Source: Aestuariivirga sp.
Lineage (GTDB): Bacteria > Pseudomonadota > Alphaproteobacteria > Rhizobiales > Aestuariivirgaceae
NCBI RefSeq assembly: GCF_020252395.1
Contig: NZ_JADCDB010000021.1
Span: 95,076 to 159,075 of the forward strand
Length of the DNA: 64,000 bases
Direction of reading: 5' to 3'
Part shown: piece by piece, positions 27,149-35,810 of the stretch
Position numbering within the stretch: the stretch's first letter is position 1
Layout of the letters: each line of letters starts with the position of its first letter
Position numbers and translations under genes: made by a program
The notes under the pieces: generated by a model
What the model was told of the DNA's origin: nothing
The model's database searches: none
Seen by the model: only the letters and a program-made list of their open reading frames with translations

Positions 27149-28723
27149 ATGGCCGACTATGTGATCGCCGGCAGCGGCATCAACGCGCTCGTCGCCGCGT
27201 CCCTTCTCGCTCTCAAGGGCCGCAAGGTTCTGGTGCTGGAACGCAATGCCGTGACGGGCGGCTGCATGCGCACGGAAGAGGCGACGGCGCCCGGCTTCAC
27301 GCATGACGTGATGGCGACGACCTTCGTGCTGTTCCTGCTGTCGCCGGCCTATGCCGCACTCGGCAAGGAGCTGGAGAAGCGCGGGCTTTCCTTCGCGCAT
27401 CCGGACATCCCCACGGGCGTGCTCCGCCCGGATGGTTCGCACCTCGTGCTGACGCGCGACCGGGCAAAGAACATCGCGGCCTTCAACGCCCTGGCCGAGG
27501 GCGATGGCGCGCAATATGCCGCCGACATGGATGCGCTGGGCGCCAATGCGCCCTTCCTCTTCGCGCTGCTGGGCGGCAAGCTGTGGTCCTGGGACATGGC
27601 GAAACTGGTGGCGCGCGAGGCGTGGAAGCGCGGGCCGGCTGGACTTTCCGCCTTCTTCGGCGCGGCGCTGATCCCGGCGCGGCGCTGGCTGCAGCCCTAT
27701 TACAAGTCCGACCGCTTCCACGCGCTGATGGCGCCCTGGGTGCTGCATTGCGGGCTGGGGCCCGAGAGCACCTATTCCGGCCAGATGGCCAAGGTAATCG
27801 CCTTCGCGCTGGAAGCCGCGGGCGCGCCCATCGTCAAGGGCGGTGCGCGGACTATCATCACGGCTTTCGAGCAGCTGATCCGCGACCATGGCGGCGAGAT
27901 CCGCACCGGAGCCGACGTGGCGGAGGTGACTGTCGACGAGGCGGGCCGCGCCACCGGCGTGGTGCTGGCTTCGGGGGAGCGCATCGCGGCAGCCGAGGGC
28001 GTGATCTGCTCCATGACGCCCAACCAGCTCTATGGACGCTTGCTGAAGAACTGGCCCGGCGCCGCCCCACAGCGCGAGGAGACGCGCGGCTTCGTCTATG
28101 GCAAGGGCAACATGCAGATCCACTACGCGCTGAAGGCGCCCCCGCAGTGGAAAGACCCGGAGCTTGCGAAGGTGGCGCTGCTGCATCTCACCCCCGGCCT
28201 CGACGGCGTGTCCAAGGCGGTGAACGAGGCGGAGCGCGGCATGCTGCCGGCGGAACCAACCATCTGCCTCGGCCAGCCGGCAAGCTTCGACCCCTCGCGC
28301 GCGCCCGCAGGCCGGGCAATCCTGTGGCTGCAGCTGCCCGAATGCCCCCGCCACATCAAGGGCGATGCCACAGGCGAGATTGCGGCTCCCGCCGACGGCC
28401 GCTGGACGGAAGCTGTGCGCGAGGCCTATGCGGACCGCATCGAGGCGATCCTTGCCCGGCATATTCCCGATTTCAAATCACTGGTGCTGGCCCGGCGCTG
28501 CTATTCGCCCGCCGATCTCGAGGCGATGAACGTCAATCTCGTGGGCGGCGATCCCTATGGCGGGGCCTGCACCATCGACCAGTTCTTCCTGTGGCGGCCG
28601 CTGCGCGGGCTCAAGAACCATGAGACCCCGGTGAAGCGCCTGTGGCAGATCGGCGCTTCCACGCATCCGGGCCCCGGCCTTGGTGGAGGCTCCGGTTTCC
28701 TGCTGGCCTCGTCGCTGAAATGA
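27149..28723 (+). CDS. Phytoene-desaturase-like FAD oxidoreductase (COG1233 type), second copy
   Basis: A 524-residue flavoprotein paralogous to the one at 24634. FAD motif YVIAGSGINALVAASLLALKG (with Ser and Ala variants of GxGxxG), then VLERNAVTGGCMRTEEA; the C-terminal FAD segment is LWQIGASTHPGPGLGGGSGF. The GASTHPGPGxGGGSG ending matches bacterial phytoene-dehydrogenase-like proteins of unknown substrate. It overlaps the following MarR gene (ATGA), so the regulator is co-translated with it. Confidence 0.83.
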   Translation: MADYVIAGSGINALVAASLLALKGRKVLVLERNAVTGGCMRTEEATAPGFTHDVMATTFVLFLLSPAYAALGKELEKRGLSFAHPDIPTGVLRPDGSHLVLTRDRAKNIAAFNALAEGDGAQYAADMDALGANAPFLFALLGGKLWSWDMAKLVAREAWKRGPAGLSAFFGAALIPARRWLQPYYKSDRFHALMAPWVLHCGLGPESTYSGQMAKVIAFALEAAGAPIVKGGARTIITAFEQLIRDHGGEIRTGADVAEVTVDEAGRATGVVLASGERIAAAEGVICSMTPNQLYGRLLKNWPGAAPQREETRGFVYGKGNMQIHYALKAPPQWKDPELAKVALLHLTPGLDGVSKAVNEAERGMLPAEPTICLGQPASFDPSRAPAGRAILWLQLPECPRHIKGDATGEIAAPADGRWTEAVREAYADRIEAILARHIPDFKSLVLARRCYSPADLEAMNVNLVGGDPYGGACTIDQFFLWRPLRGLKNHETPVKRLWQIGASTHPGPGLGGGSGFLLASSLK

Positions 28724-29241
28724 CGCGCGACCTCGCCTTCCTCAGCGGCGTGCTGCACCGCGAGGCAGATGGCGACACCTCGCTCCCGTCGCTGGCCGAG
28801 ATTGGGCTCAATTACTTCGTGCCCTATCTCATCAACCGCATTGCGGCGACATGGAATGCCGGTCTTGCGGGGGAGCTCCGCAAGTTCGGCCTCACCACGC
28901 CGCAGATGCGGGCACTCGCGGTGCTCGGCATCAATTCCGGCCTTACCATCAACGAGCTCTCGACGCTGACGGTCACCGAGCAGTCCACCATGAGCCGAAC
29001 GCTCGATACGCTCGAGGCCCGTGGCTTCGTCGGCCGCCGCCCGCGGGCGAGCGACCTGCGCGTGCGCGAAATCGAGATCACCGCGGCGGGCCGGGAGGCC
29101 TTCGATGCCTTCTGGCCGGTGATGTTCCAGCACTACGATCAAATGTTCCGCGGCATCGGCGAGGAGGAGTTCTCGCAGCTTGTGGCGACATTGCAGAAAG
29201 TGCTGCGGAATATCAGGCTGTCTGGCGAGACCGAGGGGTGA
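28720..29241 (+). CDS. MarR-family transcriptional regulator, second copy
   Basis: A 173-residue winged-helix protein. The helix-turn-helix is LTINELSTLTVTEQSTMSRT, with the following LDTLEARGFVGRRPRASD forming the wing. It starts inside the stop of the flavoprotein gene. The gene ends four bases from the convergent iorB stop. It probably controls the flavoprotein/cyclase operon and perhaps iorAB; palindrome candidates lie at 32948-32971 upstream of iorA. Confidence 0.88.
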   Translation: MTRDLAFLSGVLHREADGDTSLPSLAEIGLNYFVPYLINRIAATWNAGLAGELRKFGLTTPQMRALAVLGINSGLTINELSTLTVTEQSTMSRTLDTLEARGFVGRRPRASDLRVREIEITAAGREAFDAFWPVMFQHYDQMFRGIGEEEFSQLVATLQKVLRNIRLSGETEG

Positions 29242-29245
29242 CGTC

Positions 29246-30769
29246 TTAAAGCTCGCGCAGCGTTTTCAGCGCGCCGTCGAGCGCGTCGCCGTTCTCGTCC
29301 TTCAGCGCCGCGGAGATCAGCCGGTCCATCCATGCGCCGCCGTCAGCGCGGGCTTCGAGCAGCGGCGCGGCTGACAGCACGCGGTCGAACTTCGAAAGCC
29401 CGCGGGCATGGGTGTCGGAATAGCCCTTGATGAGGCGGCGCGCTGCGAGGATGGCGCGGGCGAGGCCGTAATTGTTAGGCAGCGTGCGCGTGGCGAGACC
29501 GAGCCAGGCTTCCATGTGGCGCATCTCAGCCTCGTGGCGCAGCAGCTTGCGGCGGAAGCGGCGCAGGCCCGCCACAATGTGAAACTGCAGGAAGCCCCGG
29601 ACGGAATGCGTGCGGATGCGCCGGTCGCGGTTCACCAGCCAGTCGATGCGGGCCATCCAGGCGCGACTCGCCATAACTTTACGGCCCCATGCCGCAGGCA
29701 GCAGGCTCACCACCTCATCGCCGCGCGGATGCACGAATTCGGTGAGTTGCAGCGGGTCCTCCCCCGCCTTCATCTCGGTGGCGATGCGCGCGAAGCGGGC
29801 GGAGCGGATCTTGAGGTCGGCCACGCCGATCACGTCGTCATAGGCCATGGCATTGGCGACATGCTTCGCCGCGGCGGCGGTGAAAGCGAAGCCATGGGCT
29901 TCGCCGCCCTGAGCCCCATCGAGGCCACGCAGTGCTTCCAGCCGCGACAGATATTCATCGCCATAGGCGAGGTCCTGATAGTCGATGCAACGCTTGAGGC
30001 CGGCGAGCGCCGCCGTCTGCGCCGGCGCCGGCAGTGCACGGACGCGGGCGAGGCGCCGGTCGAGTTCGGCTGCGCCCAGCGTGTCCGGGATTCCCTGCAC
30101 CTTCTTGCGTGAGATGCGCGCCTCCGGCAGTTCGTTCACCGTCGCGCGTGCGAAGCCCTCGGCAAAGCCCTTGAGCGAGGCCTTCACGCCGCGCCCGCCT
30201 TCCGAGATCACCGCCTCGAAACTCGCCCGGCCGAAGGGCAGCGCACCGGAACCTGCCAGCGCGCCAAATAGGGGTGCGGAGATCACTGTGCCTGACTCAC
30301 GCGCCGCCTCGTCCTTGTCGAAGGCGATGACGCGCCGCGCCGCGATGCCGGCGGCGGCATTCACCGCCTGCGGGTCGGCAATCGACTCGCCGGGCTTTTC
30401 CTTTTCCGCCACGGCATAGGCGCGGTGGGTGGAGGTGATGAGCAGTGTCCGATCCGGCGTGACGAGGCCGCGCAGGATGGAGCGGCCAGCCTCCATCAGC
30501 TCCGCCGCGATGACGATATCGACATCGCCCGGTGACGGCATCAGCGCCAGCACGGGCGCGCGGCCATCCTTCGGCGGCAGCATCTCGATGTAATAGAGCG
30601 TGGCGCCGGTGCGCTGGGCGACGCCGGGCACGGAGGTCGACTGGGCGTGCCAGCCATTGGCCTCCGCCACCGAGACGATCCAGTCCGACAGCACGCCGCC
30701 GCCCTGGCCGCCCATGGCGAGAATGGCGATCGTCAGCGGTTTGTCGCGCGGGATCGAGGCGTCGAACAT
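29246..30769 (-). CDS. iorB: Indolepyruvate oxidoreductase subunit beta family protein (long form)
   Basis: A 507-residue protein whose first ~200 residues are the 2-oxoacid oxidoreductase gamma-type domain (LTIAILAMGGQGGGVLSDWIVSVAE; SVPGVAQRTGATLYYIEML). The C-terminal ~300 residues are an extension found in the long IorB form of proteobacteria. With IorA it oxidatively decarboxylates aryl pyruvates such as indolepyruvate to aryl-acetyl-CoA, reducing an electron carrier. The ATG lies in a TGATG overlap with the iorA stop. Confidence 0.87.
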   Translation of the reverse strand: MFDASIPRDKPLTIAILAMGGQGGGVLSDWIVSVAEANGWHAQSTSVPGVAQRTGATLYYIEMLPPKDGRAPVLALMPSPGDVDIVIAAELMEAGRSILRGLVTPDRTLLITSTHRAYAVAEKEKPGESIADPQAVNAAAGIAARRVIAFDKDEAARESGTVISAPLFGALAGSGALPFGRASFEAVISEGGRGVKASLKGFAEGFARATVNELPEARISRKKVQGIPDTLGAAELDRRLARVRALPAPAQTAALAGLKRCIDYQDLAYGDEYLSRLEALRGLDGAQGGEAHGFAFTAAAAKHVANAMAYDDVIGVADLKIRSARFARIATEMKAGEDPLQLTEFVHPRGDEVVSLLPAAWGRKVMASRAWMARIDWLVNRDRRIRTHSVRGFLQFHIVAGLRRFRRKLLRHEAEMRHMEAWLGLATRTLPNNYGLARAILAARRLIKGYSDTHARGLSKFDRVLSAAPLLEARADGGAWMDRLISAALKDENGDALDGALKTLREL

Positions 30770-32931
30770 CAGGCCTCAACCCGCGCGAAGAGGTGGCGGC
30801 CACGCTCACGCCGGCGCTGCAGGAAGGAGATGACATTGGCACGCAGCTTCGCCTTGAAGCGCACCCAGCCGCTCGCATTGCGCAGCACGTCTGCGCGGTA
30901 GAAGGACGGGCAGAGGATCGCGGCCTCCGCCACCTCGCCGCAATTGCCGCAGGCCACACAGCTGTTGTCGATCGCCGCCACCGGGTCATCACGCAGCGGA
31001 TCGTCGAGCTGCTTGACCGACAGCGACGGGCAGCCGGACAGCCTGATGCAGGCATGGTCGCCGGTGCAGATGTCCTCGTCCACGCCGAAGCGCTGGCGGA
31101 CAACGGGTTCGCCGCCCTGCTCCGCCTTGTCGATCAGAGGCTTCACCCGGCGCTGCTTGTTGAGCATGCATTCGGAGGAGGCGACGATGATCTTCGGCCC
31201 CGGCTCCTCCGTGGTCAGCGCCTCGCGCAGGGTGTCGCGCATCTTTGCCACATCATAGGTGTGGTCGATCTGGCGCACCCATTTGGCGCCGACACCCTTC
31301 ACGGCATCGACGATGGAATTGTTGGTCGCCCGCTTCTTATTTTCGGCGCGGGATGACAGAATGTCCTGCCCGCCGGTGGCGGAGGAATAGTAGTTGTCGA
31401 CGATCAGCATGACGCCGTCATGCTTGTTGAACACGGCATTGCCGACGGAGGACGACAGCCCATTGTGCCAGAAGCCGCCGTCACCCATCACCGAGATGAC
31501 ACGCTTGCCGGCCTTGACGTTGAAGGCGGAGGCCGCTGCGGGGCCAAGGCCGTAGCCCATCGTCGTGGCGCCGATGTTGAAGGGCGGCAGGATGGAGAAG
31601 AGGTGGCAGCCGATATCGGCCGAGACATGGTGGGCGCCCAGTTCCTTCTCGACCAACTTCATCGCCGCGAAGATCGGCCGTTCCGGGCAGCCGGTGCAGA
31701 AACCCGGCGGGCGCGGCGGCACCACATTCGCCAGCGCCTGGACTTCCTGGCTGCCGAGAACGGGCGACGCGTCGGGCAGCGGCGGACGGTTGCCGAGAAG
31801 GCGCGGCGCGTGCTTCTCCAGAAAGCCCATGAGGCCCTTCTGCATCACGGCCGCGGTGTATTCGCCGGCCATGGGGAATACATCCTTGCCCGAGATGCGC
31901 GTGTTCATGTCCCGCCTTCTCAGCAACGTGTTCAGCGCCTGTTCGATGAATTCGGGCTGGCCCTCCTCCACCACCACGACCGCCGGCTTGCCCGCGCAGA
32001 ACGAGACGACCTCTTCATCCACCAGCGGATAGGTGACGTTGAGCACATAGAGGGGCACGCGGGTATTGCCATAGGCGTCCGAAAGGCCCAGCTGCTGGAG
32101 CGCGCGGATCACGCCATTGTACATGCCGCCCTGCAGGATGATGCCGACATCGGCCTCGGCAGGCCCGAAGAATTCGTTGAGCTTCTGCTCGCGGATGAAG
32201 TTCACCGCGGCAGGCCAGCGCTTCTCGATCTTCAGCTTCTCGTGGATGAAGGAGGCCGGCGGCAGCACGATGCGGTTGACGTCGCGCACCGGGTTCTCCA
32301 GCGCCTGCTTCAACGTATAGGCGGGCCTCTTGTTATCCTTCGTCTTGAACCGGCCATGCACGTGGCAGCCGCGGATGCGCACCTCGACCATCACCGGCGT
32401 GTTGGAGGCCTCCGACAATTCGAAGGCCTTCTCCACCATGTGCACCATGGTGGGAAGATCTGGCCGCGGGTCCATCAGCCAGATCTGCGACTTCATCGCA
32501 TAGGCGTGGCTGCGCTCCTGCATGATCGAGGAGCCTTCGCCGTAATCCTCGCCGATGATGATGACCGCGCCGCCATTCACACCGCCCGAGGCGAGGTTGG
32601 ACAGTGCATCGCTTGCGACGTTGGTGCCGGCCGTCGACTTCCACGTCACCGCCCCACGGATCGGATACATGACGGAAGCCGAGAGCATGGCGGCGGCGGT
32701 GGCTTCCGACGCCGAGGATTCGAAATGGACGCCGAGTTCCGCCATATAGTCCGAGGCATCGGCCAGCACGTCCATCAGATGCGAGATCGGCGAGCCCTGG
32801 TAGCCGCCCACATAGGAGACACCCGACTGCAGCAGCGCCTTGGTGATGGCGAGAATGCCCTCGCCGCGGAATTCCTGGCCGTCACCCAGCCGCAGATCCT
32901 CCACCTCACGCGCAAAAGACCGTTCCGCCAT
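30769..32931 (-). CDS. iorA: Indolepyruvate oxidoreductase subunit alpha (TPP-dependent)
   Basis: A 720-residue protein. N-terminal pyrimidine-binding domain (ALLQSGVSYVGGYQGSPISH; VASDALSNLASGGVNGGAV), then the TPP pyrophosphate domain (GYGLGPAAASAFNVKAGKR; VISVMGDGGFWHNGL, the GDG motif), and a Cys-rich tail (CTGDHACIRLSGCPS, CVACGNCGEVAEAAILC) that should bind iron-sulfur clusters although spacing departs from the usual 2[4Fe-4S] ferredoxin. Known function of the family: aryl-pyruvate + CoA to aryl-acetyl-CoA + CO2. Its promoter region is shared with the divergent peptide importer. Confidence 0.9.
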   Translation of the reverse strand: MAERSFAREVEDLRLGDGQEFRGEGILAITKALLQSGVSYVGGYQGSPISHLMDVLADASDYMAELGVHFESSASEATAAAMLSASVMYPIRGAVTWKSTAGTNVASDALSNLASGGVNGGAVIIIGEDYGEGSSIMQERSHAYAMKSQIWLMDPRPDLPTMVHMVEKAFELSEASNTPVMVEVRIRGCHVHGRFKTKDNKRPAYTLKQALENPVRDVNRIVLPPASFIHEKLKIEKRWPAAVNFIREQKLNEFFGPAEADVGIILQGGMYNGVIRALQQLGLSDAYGNTRVPLYVLNVTYPLVDEEVVSFCAGKPAVVVVEEGQPEFIEQALNTLLRRRDMNTRISGKDVFPMAGEYTAAVMQKGLMGFLEKHAPRLLGNRPPLPDASPVLGSQEVQALANVVPPRPPGFCTGCPERPIFAAMKLVEKELGAHHVSADIGCHLFSILPPFNIGATTMGYGLGPAAASAFNVKAGKRVISVMGDGGFWHNGLSSSVGNAVFNKHDGVMLIVDNYYSSATGGQDILSSRAENKKRATNNSIVDAVKGVGAKWVRQIDHTYDVAKMRDTLREALTTEEPGPKIIVASSECMLNKQRRVKPLIDKAEQGGEPVVRQRFGVDEDICTGDHACIRLSGCPSLSVKQLDDPLRDDPVAAIDNSCVACGNCGEVAEAAILCPSFYRADVLRNASGWVRFKAKLRANVISFLQRRRERGRHLFARVEA

Positions 32932-32947
32932 CTTCCGCTTTGCCCCG

Positions 32948-32971
32948 AATTACATTCGAATGCATGTATTC
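32948..32971. promoter_or_regulatory. Palindrome upstream of iorA, possible regulator site
   Basis: The sequence holds a perfect 10-bp palindrome CATTCGAATG (32953-32962) with outer GAAT/ATTC arms at 32948-32951 and 32968-32971. It lies 17-40 bases before the iorA start, in the divergent gap 32932-33205, where a repressor would block transcription. A MarR gene is the nearest regulator. The same gap has CTTGAATATTTTC near 33125, which shares TTGAATATTTT/TTCGAATATTTT with the operator at 17899-17929; this may be coincidence. Confidence 0.4.
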
Positions 32972-33205
32972 TGGTGTTGACGGCCGGCTTCCGGCAGCCT
33001 GCCGCAACCCCGGAATACTGACCTTACTTGGCCTGTTTATCAAGCAGTATCGAAATTCTTGTGCAGCGCATCATGACTTCTATGCGTTTGCATGGTCAAA
33101 CCGCCATGCGGCCCGAAAAATGCACTTGAATATTTTCCACGCTCAGCCCCAAAATGCTGTTCAATCCGGCGTTAACCAAACGCACGGCACAACAGGGAGG
33201 ACACC

Positions 33206-34741
33206 ATGATCGACGTTTCACGCCGCCAGCTGCTGCAGGGCGGCCTGGCAAGCCTGCTGCTCGGACCGGGAGTGATGGTCACCGCGGCCCATGCCGAGGG
33301 CAGCACTGTCACCATTGCCTACAACGTGAATCTGCCCTCGTGGGATCCCACCACCGGCCTGTCTGCCGTGAACCCGACGATCCAGGCGATCTACCGCTCG
33401 GTGTTCGACCAGTTCATCGGCCAGAAGCCCGACCTCGAATTCCAGCCGGGCCTGCTCACGGAGTGGGGCTGGTCCGACGACAAGAAACAGGTGCACATGA
33501 CGGTGCGCGACGGTGTCAAGTGGCATGACGGCACGCCCTTCACCGCCGAGGACGTGGTGTGGTCGCTGGAGCGTGCGGGCAAGATGGATGGCGGCAACCC
33601 CATCGCCTTCATCTGGTCGAAGATCGGCAACTTCAAGATCGACGGCAACAAGATCACCGCGGACGTGCTGCAGTTCGAGCCCACCCTGTTCAAGTGGATG
33701 GCCTTCCTGACGGGCTATGTGATGCCCAAGGCCTATTACGAGAAGGTGGGCGCGGAAGGCTTCGAGGCGAAGCCCATCGGCACCGGGCCCTATATGGTGG
33801 ACCAGTTCGAGCGCAACGCCTTCGTGCGCCTCAAGGCCAACCCCGATTACTGGGGCGGCAAGCCCGCCTTCGACACCGTGGTGTTCAAGTTCGTGCCGGA
33901 CGCCACGAGCCGCGTGGCCGAGATCGAGTCGGGATCGTCCGACGTCACGGTGGATGTGCCCTTCGAGGAGTATGACCGCCTGAAGGCCAAGGATGGCCTG
34001 GCCGGCGTGGTGACGCCCGTCTCCGACATCGGCATGATCTTCCTCAACAACGATGGCCCGATGCTGGACAAGAACGTGCGCATGGCGGCTGCCATCTCGA
34101 TCGACAAGAAGGCCATCGTCGACAAACTGCTGCGCGGCTATGCAACGCCCATCAGCACGCTGGAAGCGCCGGAATACACCGCCTTCGATCCGTCGATCGT
34201 GGTGCCTTATGATCCGGAGAAGGCCAAGGAGCTGCTCAAGGCATCCGGTTTCGGCCCGGACAATCCGGTGAAGTTCGCCATTCAGACCACGCGCGGGTTG
34301 AAGCCCAAGGACTACGAGATGGTGCAGGCCATCGTCGGCATGTGGCGCAAGGTCGGCATCGAGGCCGAGATCGAGGTCTACGAGATCGCCAAGCACTACG
34401 AGCTGCGCGCCGCCGATAAACTGGCGCCGGCCGCCTTCTACAACTGGGGCAATGCCATCGGCGATCCCACCACCTCCACGGGCTTCGCCATGTTCGGCCC
34501 GAGCCCGCACTCGGTGTGGAACACGGATGACCTTGACGGCATGATCGGCCCGCTGTGGGGCGAGGCCGACGAGCAGAAGCGCATCGGCGGCTGGAAGGCG
34601 GTGGACAAATACATCGCCGAGAATGCCTATGTGATCCCGCTGATCCAGTATCAGCAGCCGATCCTGTTCAAGAAGACCGTCAAGGTCACGCCGAACGTGG
34701 CGGGCTCGCCCGAGCCCGCGCAGATGTCGTCGGCGTCCTGA
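33206..34741 (+). CDS. Peptide/nickel-type ABC transporter substrate-binding protein
   Basis: A 511-residue family 5 (DppA/OppA-like) receptor. The N-terminus has a twin-arginine-like motif SRRQLLQGG, a hydrophobic stretch and a cleavage region near AAHAEGS. The family pattern is clear: VNPTIQAIYRSVFDQF, KWHDGTPFTAEDVVWSLER, and GTGPYMVDQFER. A GGGAGGA Shine-Dalgarno precedes the ATG. It is the first gene of a complete five-gene importer and faces iorA. Substrate may be peptides or a small aromatic conjugate; not decidable by eye. Confidence 0.92.
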   Translation: MIDVSRRQLLQGGLASLLLGPGVMVTAAHAEGSTVTIAYNVNLPSWDPTTGLSAVNPTIQAIYRSVFDQFIGQKPDLEFQPGLLTEWGWSDDKKQVHMTVRDGVKWHDGTPFTAEDVVWSLERAGKMDGGNPIAFIWSKIGNFKIDGNKITADVLQFEPTLFKWMAFLTGYVMPKAYYEKVGAEGFEAKPIGTGPYMVDQFERNAFVRLKANPDYWGGKPAFDTVVFKFVPDATSRVAEIESGSSDVTVDVPFEEYDRLKAKDGLAGVVTPVSDIGMIFLNNDGPMLDKNVRMAAAISIDKKAIVDKLLRGYATPISTLEAPEYTAFDPSIVVPYDPEKAKELLKASGFGPDNPVKFAIQTTRGLKPKDYEMVQAIVGMWRKVGIEAEIEVYEIAKHYELRAADKLAPAAFYNWGNAIGDPTTSTGFAMFGPSPHSVWNTDDLDGMIGPLWGEADEQKRIGGWKAVDKYIAENAYVIPLIQYQQPILFKKTVKVTPNVAGSPEPAQMSSAS

Positions 34742-34757
34742 TCCGGCCGACATGGCG

Positions 34758-34784
34758 CGAGGCCCGGTGTCCTGCCGGGCCTCG
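34758..34784 (+). terminator. Hairpin between peptide-binding protein and permease genes
   Basis: A perfect 10-bp stem (CGAGGCCCGG at 34758-34767 with CCGGGCCTCG at 34775-34784) and 7-base loop sits between the binding-protein stop and the permease start. Only a weak T-run follows, so it more likely serves as a partial terminator or 3'-end stabiliser that raises receptor dosage. Confidence 0.7.
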
Positions 34785-34802
34785 TTGCTTGCAGAGACGA
34801 GA

Positions 34803-35810
34803 ATGCCGTTCAGCCTCATCCTCTCCCGCGCGCTCTCCGCCCTCGTCACGCTGTTCGGCGTGATGGTGGTGGTCTTCGTGCTGGTGCGCGTGGCGCCGGG
34901 CGACCCAATTTCCATGATGATCGCGCCGGGGGCGACGGACGCCGACATCGCGGCGCTGCGCGCGCATTATGGCCTCGACCTGCCGGTCTGGCAGCAGTTC
35001 TGGATCTGGTTCGGCCAGGTGCTGCACGGCAACTTGGGCACCTCGATCTCGATGAAGCAGGGTGTCATCACCATCATCGGGCAGCGCCTGCCCGCCACGC
35101 TGGAACTGGCCATCTTCGCCCTCGCCATGGCGGTCGTGTGGGGCGGCTTCATCGCGCTCGTCTCCACCGCCTGGCGCGGCGCCTGGGTGGAACGCCTCAT
35201 CGACAATTTTAACGGCATCATGCTCGCCGTGCCGGACTTCATCTGGGGCCTCGCCTTCGTCCTCGTGCTGGGCGTTCTGGCGCCGGTGCTGCCGATCTCG
35301 GGCCGCAGCGATCCGTCCATCGACGCCGGTCTCACCACCCAGTTCTACATTCTCGAGGGCCTCCTCAGGGGCAAGTTCGCCTTCGTGTGGGACGTTCTGA
35401 AGCACATGCTGCTGCCGGCCTGCGCGCTGGCCTTCCCGCTCGCCGCCGTCATCGGCCGCGTGCTCAAGAACACCATGATGGACGTGATGGTGCAGGACTA
35501 CATCACGCTCGCCCGCATCAAAGGCCTCTCCAGCCTCCGCATCCTGCTGCAGGAGGCGCTGCGCAACGCTGCCGTCCCCGCGCTAGCCCTGACGGGGGTG
35601 CAGTTCACCTTCCTCATCGGCGGCACCGTGATCACCGAGCGCATCTTCTCCTACCCCGGCATCGGCAACCTCGCGATCGACGCCGTCATCAACCGCGACC
35701 TGCCGCTGATTCAGGGGCTGGTGCTGACCTTCGGCATCATCTTCATTACCGTGAACATGCTCGTCGATGCGCTGACCGTCTGGCTGAACCCGAGGCTCCG
35801 CCATGCCTAG
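34803..35810 (+). CDS. Peptide-type ABC transporter permease, DppB-like
   Basis: A 335-residue permease with six predicted transmembrane helices. DppB features: LVRVAPGDPISMMIAPGATD near the N-terminus and the EAA-type loop YITLARIKGLSSLRILLQEA. The start at 34803 was chosen because an in-frame ATG at 34752 lies just before the hairpin and would add 17 unrelated residues. It overlaps the next permease gene by 8 bases. Confidence 0.92.
   Translation: MPFSLILSRALSALVTLFGVMVVVFVLVRVAPGDPISMMIAPGATDADIAALRAHYGLDLPVWQQFWIWFGQVLHGNLGTSISMKQGVITIIGQRLPATLELAIFALAMAVVWGGFIALVSTAWRGAWVERLIDNFNGIMLAVPDFIWGLAFVLVLGVLAPVLPISGRSDPSIDAGLTTQFYILEGLLRGKFAFVWDVLKHMLLPACALAFPLAAVIGRVLKNTMMDVMVQDYITLARIKGLSSLRILLQEALRNAAVPALALTGVQFTFLIGGTVITERIFSYPGIGNLAIDAVINRDLPLIQGLVLTFGIIFITVNMLVDALTVWLNPRLRHA

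Noticed and set aside
26318..28462. 714-codon minus-strand frame across the cyclase and second flavoprotein genes
   Set aside because: Plus-strand genes carry metal and FAD motifs; the reverse frame has shadow-type composition and no domain.
31420..33021. 533-codon plus-strand frame opposite iorA
   Set aside because: His/Arg/Gly-rich shadow of the TPP-dependent subunit.
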